From Wolfiporia cocos (taxonomy: Eukaryota > Basidiomycota > Agaricomycetes > Polyporales > Phaeolaceae): a stretch of DNA of 64,000 nt. Location of the stretch: the NCBI GenBank assembly GCA_029448655.1, contig JACCLO010000006.1, positions 1,922,001-1,986,000 on the forward strand, given 5' to 3'. A program made the position numbers and the translations under genes. The notes under the pieces were generated by a model that saw only the letters and a list, made by a program, of their open reading frames with translations, was not told the origin of the DNA and did no database searches. Position 1 is the stretch's first letter. Every line of letters starts with the position of its first letter. Below are positions 11,565 through 26,604 of this stretch, piece by piece.

Positions 11565-12685
11565 GGCTGGGGGCAGTGGGAGGAAGATGGGAGAGCGGGA
11601 AGAGGGGGAAGGGACGCTGCATGTGACAGATATAGAGGCGCTTGGAGGAGGAGGACTGCGAGTCTGGCGCGTCGATCAGGACGGGCGAGGCCAGACGGGG
11701 CGTGTCCCGGAGAGGCAGGTGTGCAGCGTCGTCGCCAGGGGGCTTGTTTCACGGCTGATGCTCACGGCAGGCTGATGCTCACGGCAGGCTGATGCTCTCC
11801 TCCACCGCGGTGCCCTCTGGCTTCCGACGCTGCTCTTCTCTTCTCGACGCCCGCTCCATGTGATACGCCCAGCCGACCGGGTCGCCCCACACCCAGCCCC
11901 TTGCGCTGCCGCCGGCCCATGGGCGCCCCACCCGCGACCGGGAGCTTCACGGATCCTGCCTTCTCGCGGTCGCTGCCCCCGCCCCTGCTGCCAGCGCGCG
12001 GCCATGCGGCCCATCGCCAATTCCGAATTGCGCCCTCGTGCTCGGCGGCCAGCCCGCGCCGCTGCGTCACCTCGTCACGTGCCCCGCTTCTCGCGACAAC
12101 TTTAAACGCTAATTCAGAGCATCGCCTGCGACGGCGAGCACCGCAGCGGCCGCCCACGCCGCCCGCGCCAGCGGCGACCGCCAGCGTGCATCGGGGGAGA
12201 CCGGCCACATGGAACCGCAGCCCCCGTTGCCCGGTGCCTTCCGCATCCACGCATCGGCAGCAAGACCCGACAATCGCGCCCACCCTCGAACGGCCTGCGC
12301 CGCGTGTCCGCCGCTGCGTGCACCCACTGGCGCACTTCGCGATGCGTATTGGTAATACCACACCCGCCATAATTAATTTGCAAAGATCATCGGGGCGGCG
12401 GGAGGCTATTCGCCCTGCGCAACTGCGATCGAGCCTCGATCGACCCGCGTCGAGCACACCCACCGACGGCGGCCTCGTGCGGGGAAGCGGCGGCGCGGTC
12501 AAATTCCGCCCCCTGCGCTGCACAGCACATGCCACCCAGATCTGCCTCGACGCGGCACCCCAACAAGCTCCCGCAAATTGCCAATACGCTCGGATCGCGC
12601 CAATATACAAATTATGTACAGCTTAACATAAAACCCGCTGCCCCATCTCCGAGCGCGCGTGCCTATACCATCCGCCGCCCATGCC
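11565..12685. other. Intergenic, bZIP promoter and SSL2 3' flank
   Basis: Both neighbours are on the minus strand. The DNA is very GC-rich, which keeps long frames open by chance on both strands. None resembles a protein family. A short tandem repeat lies at 11754-11797, about 190 bp upstream of the bZIP start codon. Confidence 0.5.
11754..11797. repeat. 17-bp tandem repeat, about 2.6 copies
   Basis: The unit GCTGATGCTCACGGCAG occurs twice perfectly and then as a 10-bp partial copy. It sits in the likely promoter region of the bZIP gene. It is an array of identical copies seen directly in the sequence; any regulatory role is inference. Confidence 0.85.
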
Positions 12686-16044
<3,359 letters not shown>

Positions 16045-16329
16045 TGTGATTACTAAAAGTACAGAAAACACTTGGGTCGGTTTCTCTATGTCAACACCAG
16101 GAGCCAGTAAGCTTGAATGTCCCGTCTAGACAGTCAACCGAGGTGAGATTATGAAGCCAAGGACGCAGCGAGCTTGACCCGCCATCCGCCACCGACAGTT
16201 CCGTCGGAGGTCCAATGTGTTCAATCTCCGATTGTGACGCGAGGCTCGAGAAATCAGTTGCCGACGCTCTTGCCTTCACGTTGTCTGCATCGTCTCCTCT
16301 CGTCCTCGTCTACTCTCCTGTTTCTGAAA
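16045..16329. promoter_or_regulatory. Bidirectional promoter SSL2 / BBP
   Basis: The start codons of the TFIIH helicase and of branchpoint-binding protein are 285 bp apart and point away from each other. All core promoter signals for both must lie here or in their leaders. I see no obvious TATA box. Confidence 0.6.
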
Positions 16330-18174
16330 ATGTGGAGACCGGCTACCCGCGAAGTTACTGGAACAAACGATAGTATGCGTCCCTATCGCTCCGCGCTGAC
16401 ATTTGCTCTTACAAAGATATTGCAGCACCCTTGGGCAACCGTCGTCGCTTCGGTCCAGCACCCGTGGAGGAGACTGCCCCTCCTCAGCTTGCCCAGCCTT
16501 CACCCTCTGCGTATCCTCGTCCGCAACCTCAAAGCGACAGAGACAGTTCCAGGCACGAGCGCGAATCTGCTGCTGCCGCCAACGCCGCAGGTAAGCCCGG
16601 CGTGTTGATTGAGGGCTCACACGGGGACTTCCCCGCTTCGTCCGCTTCTACTGCAGAGTCTTCGCGCCCTTGATGGTCTCTCATCGATTTGAACTAATCT
16701 ACTAACACCGAACGTGTACTAACCTCGCTCTCATCATATTCCCTCTACTCCACCCAGCTGACCCTAACGCTCCCCGCAAGCGTCGCAGCCGCTGGGGTGA
16801 TTCCAAAACCGAGATCCCTGGTCTCCCTACTGCTATTTCTGCCAATGGTGTTTCGCAGGCACATCTTGACAACTATGCAATCCATTTGAGGCTGGAAGAG
16901 ATCAACCGGAAACTCAGGTTGAACGATTATGTTCCTCCCGAGCGCGAGCGGTACGTATATGCGACACGTCCTTCTTTTCTTTGTGGCTTATCAATATGAA
17001 AGTTCCCCGTCTCCTCCTCCTACTTATGATGCGCACGGTCGCCGAACGAACACTCGTGAGGTTCGCTACCGCAAAAAACTGGAGGACGAGCGTATCAAGC
17101 TTGTGGATCGTGCGATGAAGAACGACCCCAACTTTCGCCCTCCGGTGGAGTACCACCAGCAGAAGCGTTCTCAGCGCCCCTCAGAGAAGGTTTACATTCC
17201 TGTCAAGGAATTCCCGGAGATCAACTTCTTCGGCTTGCTAGTTGGTCCTCGTGGTAACAGTTTGAAGAAAATGGAGAGGGATAGTGGAGCTAAGATTAGT
17301 ATCCGAGGCAAGGGCAGTGTGAAGGAGGGCAAGGCTAGGCCAGAACAGTATGCTGAAGATGCCGAGGAGGATCTTCATTGCCTTGTCACTGCTGATTCTG
17401 AAGATAAAGTCACTCTTTGCGTCAGGCTCATCAACAAGGTCATTGAGACAGTAAGTCACCTTTCTGCTTGTTCTGCTGTCCACCTCTGACACATTGGTGT
17501 TTTAGGCTGCTTCTACTCCAGAGGGTCAAAACGATCACAAGCGCAACCAGCTTCGTGAACTTGCTGCCCTGAACGGAACTTTACGTGACGATGAAAACCA
17601 GATCTGCCAAAATTGCGGTGGCGTCGGGCATCGCAAGTACGATTGTCCGGAGCAACGGAACTACACCGCCAACATCATCTGCCGTGTCTGCGGCAGCGCT
17701 GGACATATGGCTCGTGACTGCACTGTCAACAGGGATCCTAACGCTATTCATAGCGCGCCTCCACCTCCTGTAGCGAAGAGTGGTTTTGACTCGGAATACG
17801 CGAGCCTGATGGCGGAACTCGGCGAGGGCGGAAGGGGATCGGGTGGGGACAGCGGCAAGGCGCCTTGGGCAGGGTCGGCTGGGCACGATATCACCGCCGG
17901 CGGGTCTAACATCCCTCCTTGGCGTCGCCCGGAGGTCTGGCAGAGCAACAATGCCCCTCCTCCGCAGAACGCTGGCTATCGACCTCCTCAAGCCGGATAC
18001 GGGGGTTATAGCGGTGCTCCTGGGTACGGTGCTAATGGTCAATGGAGTGGTCAAGCTGGTTATAGTCAAGCTGGATACGGCGGCTACCCACAATCCCAGG
18101 ACTACGCGGCTAACTACGCCCAGTATTACCAGAACCAGTACTCGCAGCAGCAGACGGGCACTCCTTCACACTAA
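16330..18174 (+). CDS. BBP: Branchpoint-binding protein (SF1/BBP)
   Basis: Recognises the intron branchpoint early in spliceosome assembly and partners with U2AF. Exons: 16330-16372, 16426-16590, 16758-16950, 17003-17450, 17506-18174, giving 505 residues. An N-terminal U2AF-ligand motif RKRRSRWG lies at about 76-83. The SF1 helix-hairpin region follows ([20 protein letters not shown]). A KH-QUA2 domain spans about 197-290 with the GPRG loop in [20 protein letters not shown]. Two CCHC zinc knuckles are at about 317-330 ([14 protein letters not shown]) and 343-356 ([14 protein letters not shown]). The tail is rich in Gly, Tyr and Gln. In this intron-heavy window the gene is itself spliced four times. 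Confidence 0.95.
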
Positions 18175-18529
18175 CGCGACTTCGCTCTGACGTACAATCG
18201 GTAATCTTACTCTACCGCGACTTCGTTCAATTTCTTATTAGCGCAGAAAACACGATTCCGAATCCTTGGTCGACTCTCTTCCAGTCTCACGGCCGCAGCA
18301 TATTTCGGACCCACCGCCATACAGCTCGCTCTATTAGCAAGAACGCTGGGTCCTACGGTTTGTATCCCACTTTCACTGACCGTCAGACGTACCGGTGGCG
18401 CACCATCGGTCTTAGCCTTACTCGCCATGTAGCTCACGATCGATACCTCTGACTAAACCATGTGTGTCCCGAATGAAAGATTGATCGGTACCGTTCAGAC
18501 TGTCTGATACTCAGACACGCTGACATACA
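18175..18529. other. Convergent intergenic region BBP / RCM1
   Basis: Holds the 3' ends of the two flanking genes. No reading frame or RNA gene recognised. Confidence 0.5.
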
Positions 18530-20391
18530 TCATTGGCTCCCTGTCTTTGCCGCCTTCTTTTTCTTACGACGTTTTGCGACCGGTCTTGCTGTATTATCGT
18601 GTTCCTCAGCCCCCCTCTTGCGACTTTCCACCTTTGGTGATTGGCTTGCATGTGCATTCTCCCTTACAAAGAGACTCACGAAGAACCCATTCGTGGCGTC
18701 TTCGCCCGGAGAACATCGCACGAGCGACAACGCATCGGCTGTACACAGGGCCAGTCAGGCATGCAGTCGCAATTCATGAGAACAATGTGAGCGCCTACCG
18801 GGGCCGTCCATCTCCTCTGCGAGCCCTCGCCGCCGCCAGGTCGGCAGAACGTCATTTGGAGCGGCGAGTTTGAACCGTCCGTTCGCGGCTTCTTCCGACT
18901 TTAGAGCCCGACGGACGACATGCTCGTTTTCAACCGCGTGAATGCTACAAGTGGAGTAAACAATCCGATCAACGGCTGGAACTGCGTTTCCTTCTGGTCA
19001 GAACCATCTGCTGCGGCGAGCCGAGACATACATTTCATCGCATGCTTGATCATGGTCAATTGGAATGCAGCGAGCTTGTTGAGTCGTTCGTGATCGCCCT
19101 CATTTTTCGCTTCTGGGATCACTGAGTCAGAAAGGGACGGAAGAACCGCTGCCATGATGAACTGTACCCGTTTCAAGAAGATGATCCAGGCGATTGACAA
19201 TGCCTGATCCGCTGCATGATGGGTCAAGGAGACTGGATGCGTCGAATGAGCCATGATAATGTTCTGGGCTTGATTTTGCGCTCACATGTGTGTTACTGAG
19301 GCGTATTGCGGATCTGCTGGCGATGTTGCCAAAAAGTCTGCGTTTTGCGGCTGAACATTCTGACAACGCGCTTTGGCTAACATCATTCTGAGTGTCGAGA
19401 AGCGCTTCTTGTCGCGTTCAAACGCGAACAACTGCAAAGTAATAATGAGTCAATGAGGGCCCTGCCGCAACAGAGACTGCTAACCTACCTTCCCCTTGTT
19501 CCCCATGAGCGCGCTCAGGTGGGATGTTTTGTTTCCTGGAGCAGCGGTCGCATCAATTACGGCGCTCTCGTCGCTGGCAGGTGGCGACAAGATATATGCT
19601 GGGAAACACGAGGCTTTGTCTTGTAAGATAATCTTTCCCTCCTTAAACAGTGGGTCATTTGAGAACTGGGTCTGTGGATTGAACGCTAGCAGGTCTGGGA
19701 TGTGTTCATCTTGGGCAAAGCCCTTGCTACATACGAAATCATGAATGCGACATGCTGAGATACGAACAGATTTCTCTTACCTGGAAGCGAACGGGTCAGA
19801 AAGCTCGAACCCTCGAGACTTGAGCGTGTGAATAGCTTCTTCCGTCGTCCAGCACGACGTGTTCACTCGTACATAACGGGGGATACTGGCTGATAATAAC
19901 ATCAACCGATTGTCGGTCTAGAAGGCTGGCTTGGTCTACACACCTGCTCTCGCATCGTCACTTTGCGCGAGCTCGGCGAATGACTTTGCACCACGTTTGA
20001 TCTTGATCTTGGTGAACTCGCCATGCAGCCTCGTTTTATGTCGAAGTATCGCTTGCTTCACGGGTCCGTCCCCGGCCTGGATGCCATTCGCCAAGAGGAG
20101 GTCGTGTACCAACACCAAAGCCAGATTGTTGGATGTAATCTTCCGCTCCTCCTTCAGCAGCCTTACTGCACTGATCACCTCATTCAATACAGGCTTATCT
20201 GTGCGGCTTTGGATTAGCTTGCTACTGTCGTTTGACGCGTAATGATGACCTTCACATTTGAGCGTCTCGATCACCAGAGCTGCTGTTCTCTTACGGTCCT
20301 TCTCATTGATGCTCGCAATCACTCCCTTGATTGACCCTCGCTTCGCATCCAACTTGTCAAGCACCTTAGCCGCTTCAAAGTAAAAGTTCAT
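18530..20391 (-). CDS. RCM1: 25S rRNA cytosine-C5 methyltransferase (NSUN5/Rcm1)
   Basis: SAM-dependent methylation of a cytosine in large-subunit rRNA; expected in the nucleolus. Exons: 20391-20256, 20198-19944, 19889-19781, 19726-19489, 19431-19286, 19232-19168, 19121-19032, 18981-18799, 18738-18530, giving 476 residues. The N-terminus MNFYFEAAKVLDKLD and LALVLVHDLLLANGIQAGD are typical of the subfamily. The SAM site is DATAAPGNKTSHLSALMG. The two cysteines of the NSUN mechanism are in LLDPSCSGSG (about 300) and IVYSTCSIHAVENEHVV (about 358). The C-terminus is basic (KRRKKKKAAK), as expected of a nucleolar protein. The first intron (20199-20255) is 57 nt and stopless, but splicing it restores the conserved join ETLKYKPVL. 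Confidence 0.94.
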
Positions 20392-21017
20392 AATGTATTG
20401 TGCTAGCGAGTACAGATGTAAGGGATATCAGCCTGCGGCGACTGCAACGATGAGGATATGTACGCGTCTCAACGGAACCCCACTGATAAGAAACGGTCAA
20501 TTGCGGGATCTGTGGAAGGAAGTGTGAGCACGCGATCTGCAAACGCTCACGGAAAATGAAGGGATGTCAGAAGGAACAGGTCATTTGTCTTCAATCGGGA
20601 GGACCCGTCGGACAATGTAGATAAGTATTTGAAAGTGCATCATGCATATGTGCGGTTACAGTTGGACTGGGTACGTACCGACTTTGTCTCGATGTAGATC
20701 AACTGTTGTAGAGTTCGTTCGGAAAAGCAGCCTGCAGACATATAGGCGCGCGCAGGCAAATTTGAAGATCTAAGACGCGGTCACGTGGTCATGCAAGGTC
20801 GCGTACTTCCTCGACTTGATACCGCGTGGATTGACTGCCGCAACCTCACTGAAAACCGGACGTAGTCTTCCGAACAAAAATTATAGACGATTCACAAATT
20901 ATGGATGTCCTTTTCTGACCAGAAGGGCCGCTTCTAGCATATTCAGCACGCAGGATTCTACAGTCTAGCGCTGAGATAGGATTGCACGAGCAAATACAGT
21001 AGCAATGTCCGATCAAC
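20392..21017. other. Intergenic, RCM1 promoter and VTC4 3' flank
   Basis: Both flanking genes are on the minus strand. The stretch is locally more AT-rich. Nothing coding was recognised. Confidence 0.5.
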
Positions 21018-24000
21018 TCACTCCCCCATCTCTCTAAGCCGCAGTATGATGTTCGTCCCAAGCGCGCCCAGCAAGAATATAGACAGCACTGTGGGCCCAT
21101 ACTTATCGTAGTACATCCCATCTGCGCGGTGTTTCCGCAGATGGAGCGCGCGGTAGACAAAGATGACAGCCGAGTACGCGATGGCGACCAACGCAGTGAG
21201 GGTGAAAAGCCCTGCGCTGATCAGGCCAACCATATCGTCCGGAGGGATGAAGTTCAGCAGCGCCGTAGCGATGGTTCCGATATAGATGGCGAAGTGCAGC
21301 CATTTCTACCGCGCCCTGTTCAGCGGATGGCCCGGTGCGATACCCCGGATCGACTCACCAAGAACGTCCGCTCCGCAGCGAAGTAGACCTTAGGCTCGAT
21401 CCGCACAGGCACTGCGATGCGCTTCCCAGGCGGCGCTACCCAGTGCCGCTCTAGCAAGCGCTCGCTGTCCCGCCTCGACGACGAGCGCCGCAAAGAGGAC
21501 CCTTCGGCTGCCTCTTCCTCCTCTTCCTCCTCGTCCACGGCCTCTTCCCTGTCGCGCGCCTGGCGCTCCGCGTCTTGCCGCAAGCGGTCGCGCAGGGTCT
21601 TGTCAAATGCAGACGACGGCGCGAGAGGGTCGATGGACAGAGCGCGCGTCTGCGGCCTCTCTGACGGCGCCGACTTCTTCGTCTGGCTCGCTTTGGGGCC
21701 CCTCAGGAACGGCGTGTGCTCATCAGGGTCTTCCTCGTCCGTCTCGCCGTTAGCCGCGCCATAGTCGCGGGACGCAGAACCTGATGGAATGCCCTGCTGC
21801 TGATGCGCGTCGCTCTGTTGCTTGAGCGACTTCTCGCGGAAGGCAATGGCGGCTGCAACCTGATCTTCGGACAGCCCGGTGCGCTTGTCCTCGTCGCGGG
21901 CTGGTCGGTGTCAGTCTGGTGGTCTAGCGGTGACTTCTTTACACACCTGGCGCCAGGTCCATCTCTTCGTCCTCCTCACCTTCTGACAAGGGCTCCGTGT
22001 ACGCGGGCATGTTATCTGGTGTGACAACGCCGGAGGACCCTCTGCCCCCTGAGCCAGTTGACATGTCCGAGGTTCCCTTCGATGATGCAGGCATGGGGCG
22101 CTCGATAGTGAGCGCGCCCGTGTCCGGCTTCAGAATATCAGTGTCCACTAGGAACGACGGTGTTAGCGAATAAGCTACTTGACATAGAGGGAATACGCAC
22201 TCTGCGGGAACCAGAAGGGCACCAGGTCAACGCGGTGGGGTAATAGCGTTGCACAGCCGTGAATGAATTTACTGAATAGTTATACGTCAGAAAGGCATGT
22301 TATGCCTAAAGTCGGTCTGGCGCACCTAAACTGAGTGATGTGGTCGCGAATTCAGTATCTGAGAGGCAGCGCAGCGGAAGTGAGGCGGTATTGAGCATAC
22401 CTTCGGAACTGCTTCCACTAGGTGGGAAGAAACAAGATCAGTAACCCATTCTGGGGGTTCCTGTCCAAATTGTGTCTGTAGTTTGACCTCAAGCACTCCA
22501 TATCTGTGACATCGGCATCAGCACAACAATTCTCGGACAGCTACGAGAGCACCCACTTGAAGAGCTCCTTGTCCTCGGAGGGTAACTGTTCGAACGGATG
22601 ATCGATGCCAATATCCGTTCTGCGCCAATTGTCCCCCGAACGTATACGCCCGTCCCAGTTATCCTCGCGAACCATAGTCAGTTCTGTGTCCAGCGATATT
22701 CGCACACGCGCGTCGCCAGGCAGTTGGAACGCCGTTCGGTTGTAGAACGTGCGCATCACTTATCCGAACGCAGCATTCACATCAGAGCTCACAAGGTTCC
22801 CCGTCAGACACTCACCAGGCTGAAGCTGCTTCGTGAGGATAGCATACTGCACCTCGTTTGCAAGTTGGATCATTGAGTCGACCTCCTGCTGGCTCTTCTT
22901 CCCCTTCGCGACGAGCTCTTGAAACTCCTGGTCCATGGTATATTCTCCACGTAGGAATGCGTTCACCAGGTGCTCCTTGACCGGAAAGCGCGCTTTGACA
23001 GACTTCTCACCCGTCCAGTCTTCTCGGTGTGTCTTACGCTCAACGAAAATCTACCAGCAAAAGTGTTCAGTAAAGGAACAGTGCGAGGTCAAGGGGGAAG
23101 CGTACTGTCTTGACACCGGTATCCCCGTACCAGCGCAATCGTATAGCCTCTGCGCCCTCCGTCTTCTCTAGACGGCCAAGATAGAGCTCCAAATCCTCAT
23201 TATCGAAGTAAATCGAGGTGATGGCTGATGGTCGCTGCTTAATATCTGACGCGATATCATCGATGAAAGCGGAACTTGATACACACCGGCATCTTTGGGT
23301 TCGAACTCCTTCTCCGGATTGAATACTGGAGCGTGCTTGAATTAACGGTCCCAATCCCAAGAACGAAGCACTCACCTAATACAGGCAGGTGCCGCAGGAT
23401 AGCCAGCTTGAGGTGCACGAGGTTGTCGGGATGTACCTATCGGCAGCATTATTACGTCACTGGCGAGGCCTGCCTCCATGTGTGCACATACGCACCCAAT
23501 ATTTGGTCGTCTGACGAACAAATGCGCTTTGGCTCCCACCGGCGCTGGAATCGCCCTGCACAGGGTGCCCTCTTGTGCGAACGAGGTCGTACAGTTTGGA
23601 GAGCTTTACAATGAGACCGTCCCAATTGTATTTGTAGAAGGGTCGCTTCTCGAGATATTCTTGAATGAATGTGGGTTTGAGTGGTCGGTTGGTTTGTTTC
23701 TAGCAATGAGATCAGAGGTCAATAGACGGTAATGGACGCCTCCGATAAACATACGTCGTGTTTCTAGTACAACGAAATAGTGAATCTTAGTGAAATACCT
23801 GGGAAGGTGAAATCATACCTTCAGAATCTTCATGAATCCGGTGATATTGAGCTTGGTATACAGAGCGAGGTCGTGCACGTCTGCGACGAGCGTCGCAACC
23901 TCTTCCTCGAGGACCATAAACTGGTCTTCGAGAGCATCTACCGACATGGCCGCGCTGTCCTCGTCGTCGGTGTCATCGTCGTCATCGGACCCGGCATCCT

Positions 24001-24495
24001 GGTGTTCGGACGGCCCCCGCTCGTGCCCTTCAGGATCCCTACCGTTGGCGGGCCTGCCATCGATATATTCCGCCGTAACGAGACGTTTCACAGCCCTTTC
24101 CGCGTCTCGGATGCGAGTCGCTAGCTCCACGGTCTAGCGTACATTTAGCGGCAGGATCGACGCGAGGTGTCTCGCTGAGCGCACCTTGGACTTCTGGAAG
24201 TCATGGATCTTATCCAGCTCTCTCTCCAGCATGGCGGTGAACTCCTGTTCGTCATTGTCGTTCCAATTGTGAGACGTCGTTCGGTCCTAAATTGAGGGTC
24301 ATTGAGAACCTGGACGCATGGAATATACTATTCAGCTCGCCTTCAGCTCCCTCTTCAGCAGGTTGTAGTTGATGTAGAACGGTCTCCATTCGTTATATAG
24401 GTCGTTCTGACAGGCGGAGGCGCTTGTGAGCTGGACGCTGGGCTATCCCATAGCAGACTAGAGGTGCTCACGCTGATTTTGCGCCCAAACTTCAT
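21018..24495 (-). CDS. VTC4: Vacuolar transporter chaperone 4, polyphosphate polymerase
   Basis: Catalytic subunit of the VTC complex, which makes polyphosphate from ATP and passes it into the vacuole under inositol-pyrophosphate control. Exons: 24495-24472, 24406-24341, 24286-24185, 24133-23819, 23763-23755, 23699-23496, 23436-23376, 23325-23287, 23224-23106, 23050-22816, 22758-22557, 22503-22401, 22330-22326, 22271-22201, 22147-21947, 21900-21359, 21305-21018, giving 861 residues. An N-terminal SPX domain (1 to about 180) precedes the triphosphate-tunnel domain (about 240-530), with [35 protein letters not shown] and [14 protein letters not shown]. An acidic linker leads to a C-terminal DUF202 domain with three membrane segments. 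Two microexons are needed: 9 nt (Lys-His-Asp) and 5 nt (completing PKFSKFIHG). Intron 2 (24287-24340) has a GC donor. Confidence 0.95.
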
Positions 24496-24748
24496 GATGG
24501 CTGAGGCTGAAGAGCAAGCGGGTGGCTGGATGGGCGATCAACTGCATCATTGTCAGTCCGGTCAAGGCGAATCCCAGCCAAGTATTGACGAACGTGCGTG
24601 GTGGTCAGAGTCGCCGGCTTTCCCCAGTGCACCGGACCGTGAGACGCAAGCGAATCGTCACCGAATTCGGGCCGCGGCTCAGCGGCACCAGCCACCCGTC
24701 GAGCAACTGATGCAACCTCGCAACTGATGCAACCTCGCAGTCGCAGCG
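24496..24748. promoter_or_regulatory. Bidirectional promoter VTC4 / GTR2
   Basis: The two start codons are 253 bp apart and divergent. One gene makes vacuolar polyphosphate and the other is a vacuole-surface TORC1 regulator, so shared control is plausible but not shown. A short direct repeat (CAACTGATGCAACCTCG) occurs twice just upstream of the GTR2 start, near 24705-24738. Confidence 0.5.
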
Positions 24749-26370
24749 ATGAACTCACGCTATGGCTCGACATCCACGACACCACAACGCCCTCAGCAGG
24801 CTGCAAACGGACATGCAGACGCTGGTGACGTCGCGCGCACCAAGTTATTGCTCATGGGCCTCCGCAGGTATGCAGATTCCAAGGGGATAATGGTCGCGTG
24901 CTTTGACCCGGCATGCCTGCAGATGCGGAAAAACATCCATTCAACAAGTCCTGTTCAATGGTCTGCCCCCGAAGCAGACACTCTATCTTGAGAGGAGCGC
25001 ACGCGTAGCGAAGCATACATACGAGTGCGTCCCCGTGTTATCCAGCGAGTGTCGTCTCATTGAGCGAAAGCGGTCCGTACCAGCACAGTCATACCCCTTG
25101 AGATATGGGACTGTCCAGGAGATGCCACTCTGGAGTCCATCGAGGCCCCGCTGAACCAGTTTGCCACACTCATATATGTGATAGATATACAGGTGCGCTG
25201 ATCGTTGTCAACATTGTGGAATGCATCAAGACAGGATGCCCTCCAGGAGTCGATGTTACATCCTTCCATTGAACGACTACTGAACATTGTGGTCACGGTA
25301 TATCAAGAAAGTCAAGCGACCAATTTCGTGCCCAATCTGGAGGTGTTCGTGCATAAGGCCGATACCATGTCAGAGGATTATAGACTCGGTGCGTGCTACT
25401 CTCACTGCATCACCATCCTAATCGCCTAAGATGGACTCAGAAATGTTCAGGAACATACAGTCGCGCATATTGGACGAGCTTGCCGACCTCAATCAGCTAT
25501 ACGAGCAGATTCCTATCAATTTCCAGCTTACATCCATTCACGACCACTCTCTCCACGATTCATTTTCTCGTGTTCTGCACAAATCAATCGAAGCGTTACC
25601 GTACCTTGAAGATCTCTTGAACGTGTTCACTGCCGTTCGTGATATTTGTTCACTATCATTGTGCACTGACTGTACGCGCACTGGCAGAACTCGCAAGCCA
25701 GCAAAGCGTTCCTCTTCGACATCAAATCGCGGTTATACGTCGCAACTGATGCCTCGCCGGTCGACTCGCCAACCCACAACCTGTGCAGCGACTATCTGTT
25801 GATGCTGAATTCGTTCGGGCCGTTATATAGGTACTACCCGTCCATCGATACCTTGACATTGAACAACTTTGTTAACCTTTATGCAGGTCTGCAACAGCCA
25901 GCCCAGCTCGCCATCAGCCCCCCTCTCCTCCGCACAGCCAAACCTCGCTGTCTTCACATGCTCAGTCGCCCGCCACTTCAGCACCCACGTCTGCTGCACC
26001 CCAGTCGCGCTCCGCGAGCTCAAGCGCACCTTCTGCTCCCACGTCTCCGCCAGTCCCCGCATCCTCTCTTCCGCCTCCTCAGCCGCCGTCCGCCGTGCCG
26101 TCTGGGGCCAGCGGATCACCGTCGGGTCGCCCGTCAAAAGCGCTCTTCTACCCGAGCGTGTCCACAGCACTTGCTCCGTCCGCTGCGGGTGCAGGCGTGG
26201 GCATGACCATCACGTACCACCTGATCACGCGGCACCTTGCGTTGCTGGCAGTGTTGCCGACGGCAGTGCATGAGGAGCGGCGGGGCTTGGTCGAATACAA
26301 CGTTGTGTTCTTGAGGGAAGGCGTGCAAGAGATATGCGAAGTGGAAGAGGAAGCGAGAGGAGGCGGATGA
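24749..26370 (+). CDS. GTR2: Rag GTPase of the Gtr2/RagC type
   Basis: Partner of Gtr1 on the vacuole, signalling amino-acid supply to TORC1. Exons: 24749-24867, 24923-25024, 25084-25192, 25235-25388, 25441-25634, 25688-25830, 25887-26370, giving 434 residues. The P-loop GLRRCGKTS is at 37-45. Further motifs are PPKQTLYLERSARVAKHTYD, PLEIWDCPGD, LIYVIDIQD and VFVHKAD. The C-terminal Roadblock-like half contains FLFDIKSRLYVATDASPVDS and ends YHLITRHLALLAVLPTAVHE followed by VEYNVVFLREGVQEICEVEE. Between PLYR and the last conserved block there is an insertion of about 90 residues rich in Ser, Pro and Ala (about 275-360), absent from yeast and animal members. The 42-nt intron 25193-25234 is the shortest in my models. 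The Gtr2 rather than Gtr1 call rests on PPKQT and the P-loop context. Confidence 0.92.
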
Positions 26371-26604
26371 AGTGTTGCTCATAGTGCTGCGCGTGGGTAT
26401 GCTGTCGTCTCCACTATACCCATTGGACGTTAGACAGTTACAATTTTTGCTCCCTCGTGTGCAACACGACAGCTACTGCTACAACAAATAAGATTTACAC
26501 TCGGAAGGTGGCATGTCAATAATTTAGCGAACGACTTGTGTCTTTGGATAAACCACTGGACACCGAATGCCATCTGTCCGTTGTAGCCGCACCTGCGCAC
26601 TGCG

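Noticed and set aside
11762..12610. A 282-codon minus-strand frame between the bZIP and XPB genes
   Set aside because: No motif, skewed Arg/Ala/Gly composition, and other frames over the same GC-rich DNA are equally open. Treated as chance.
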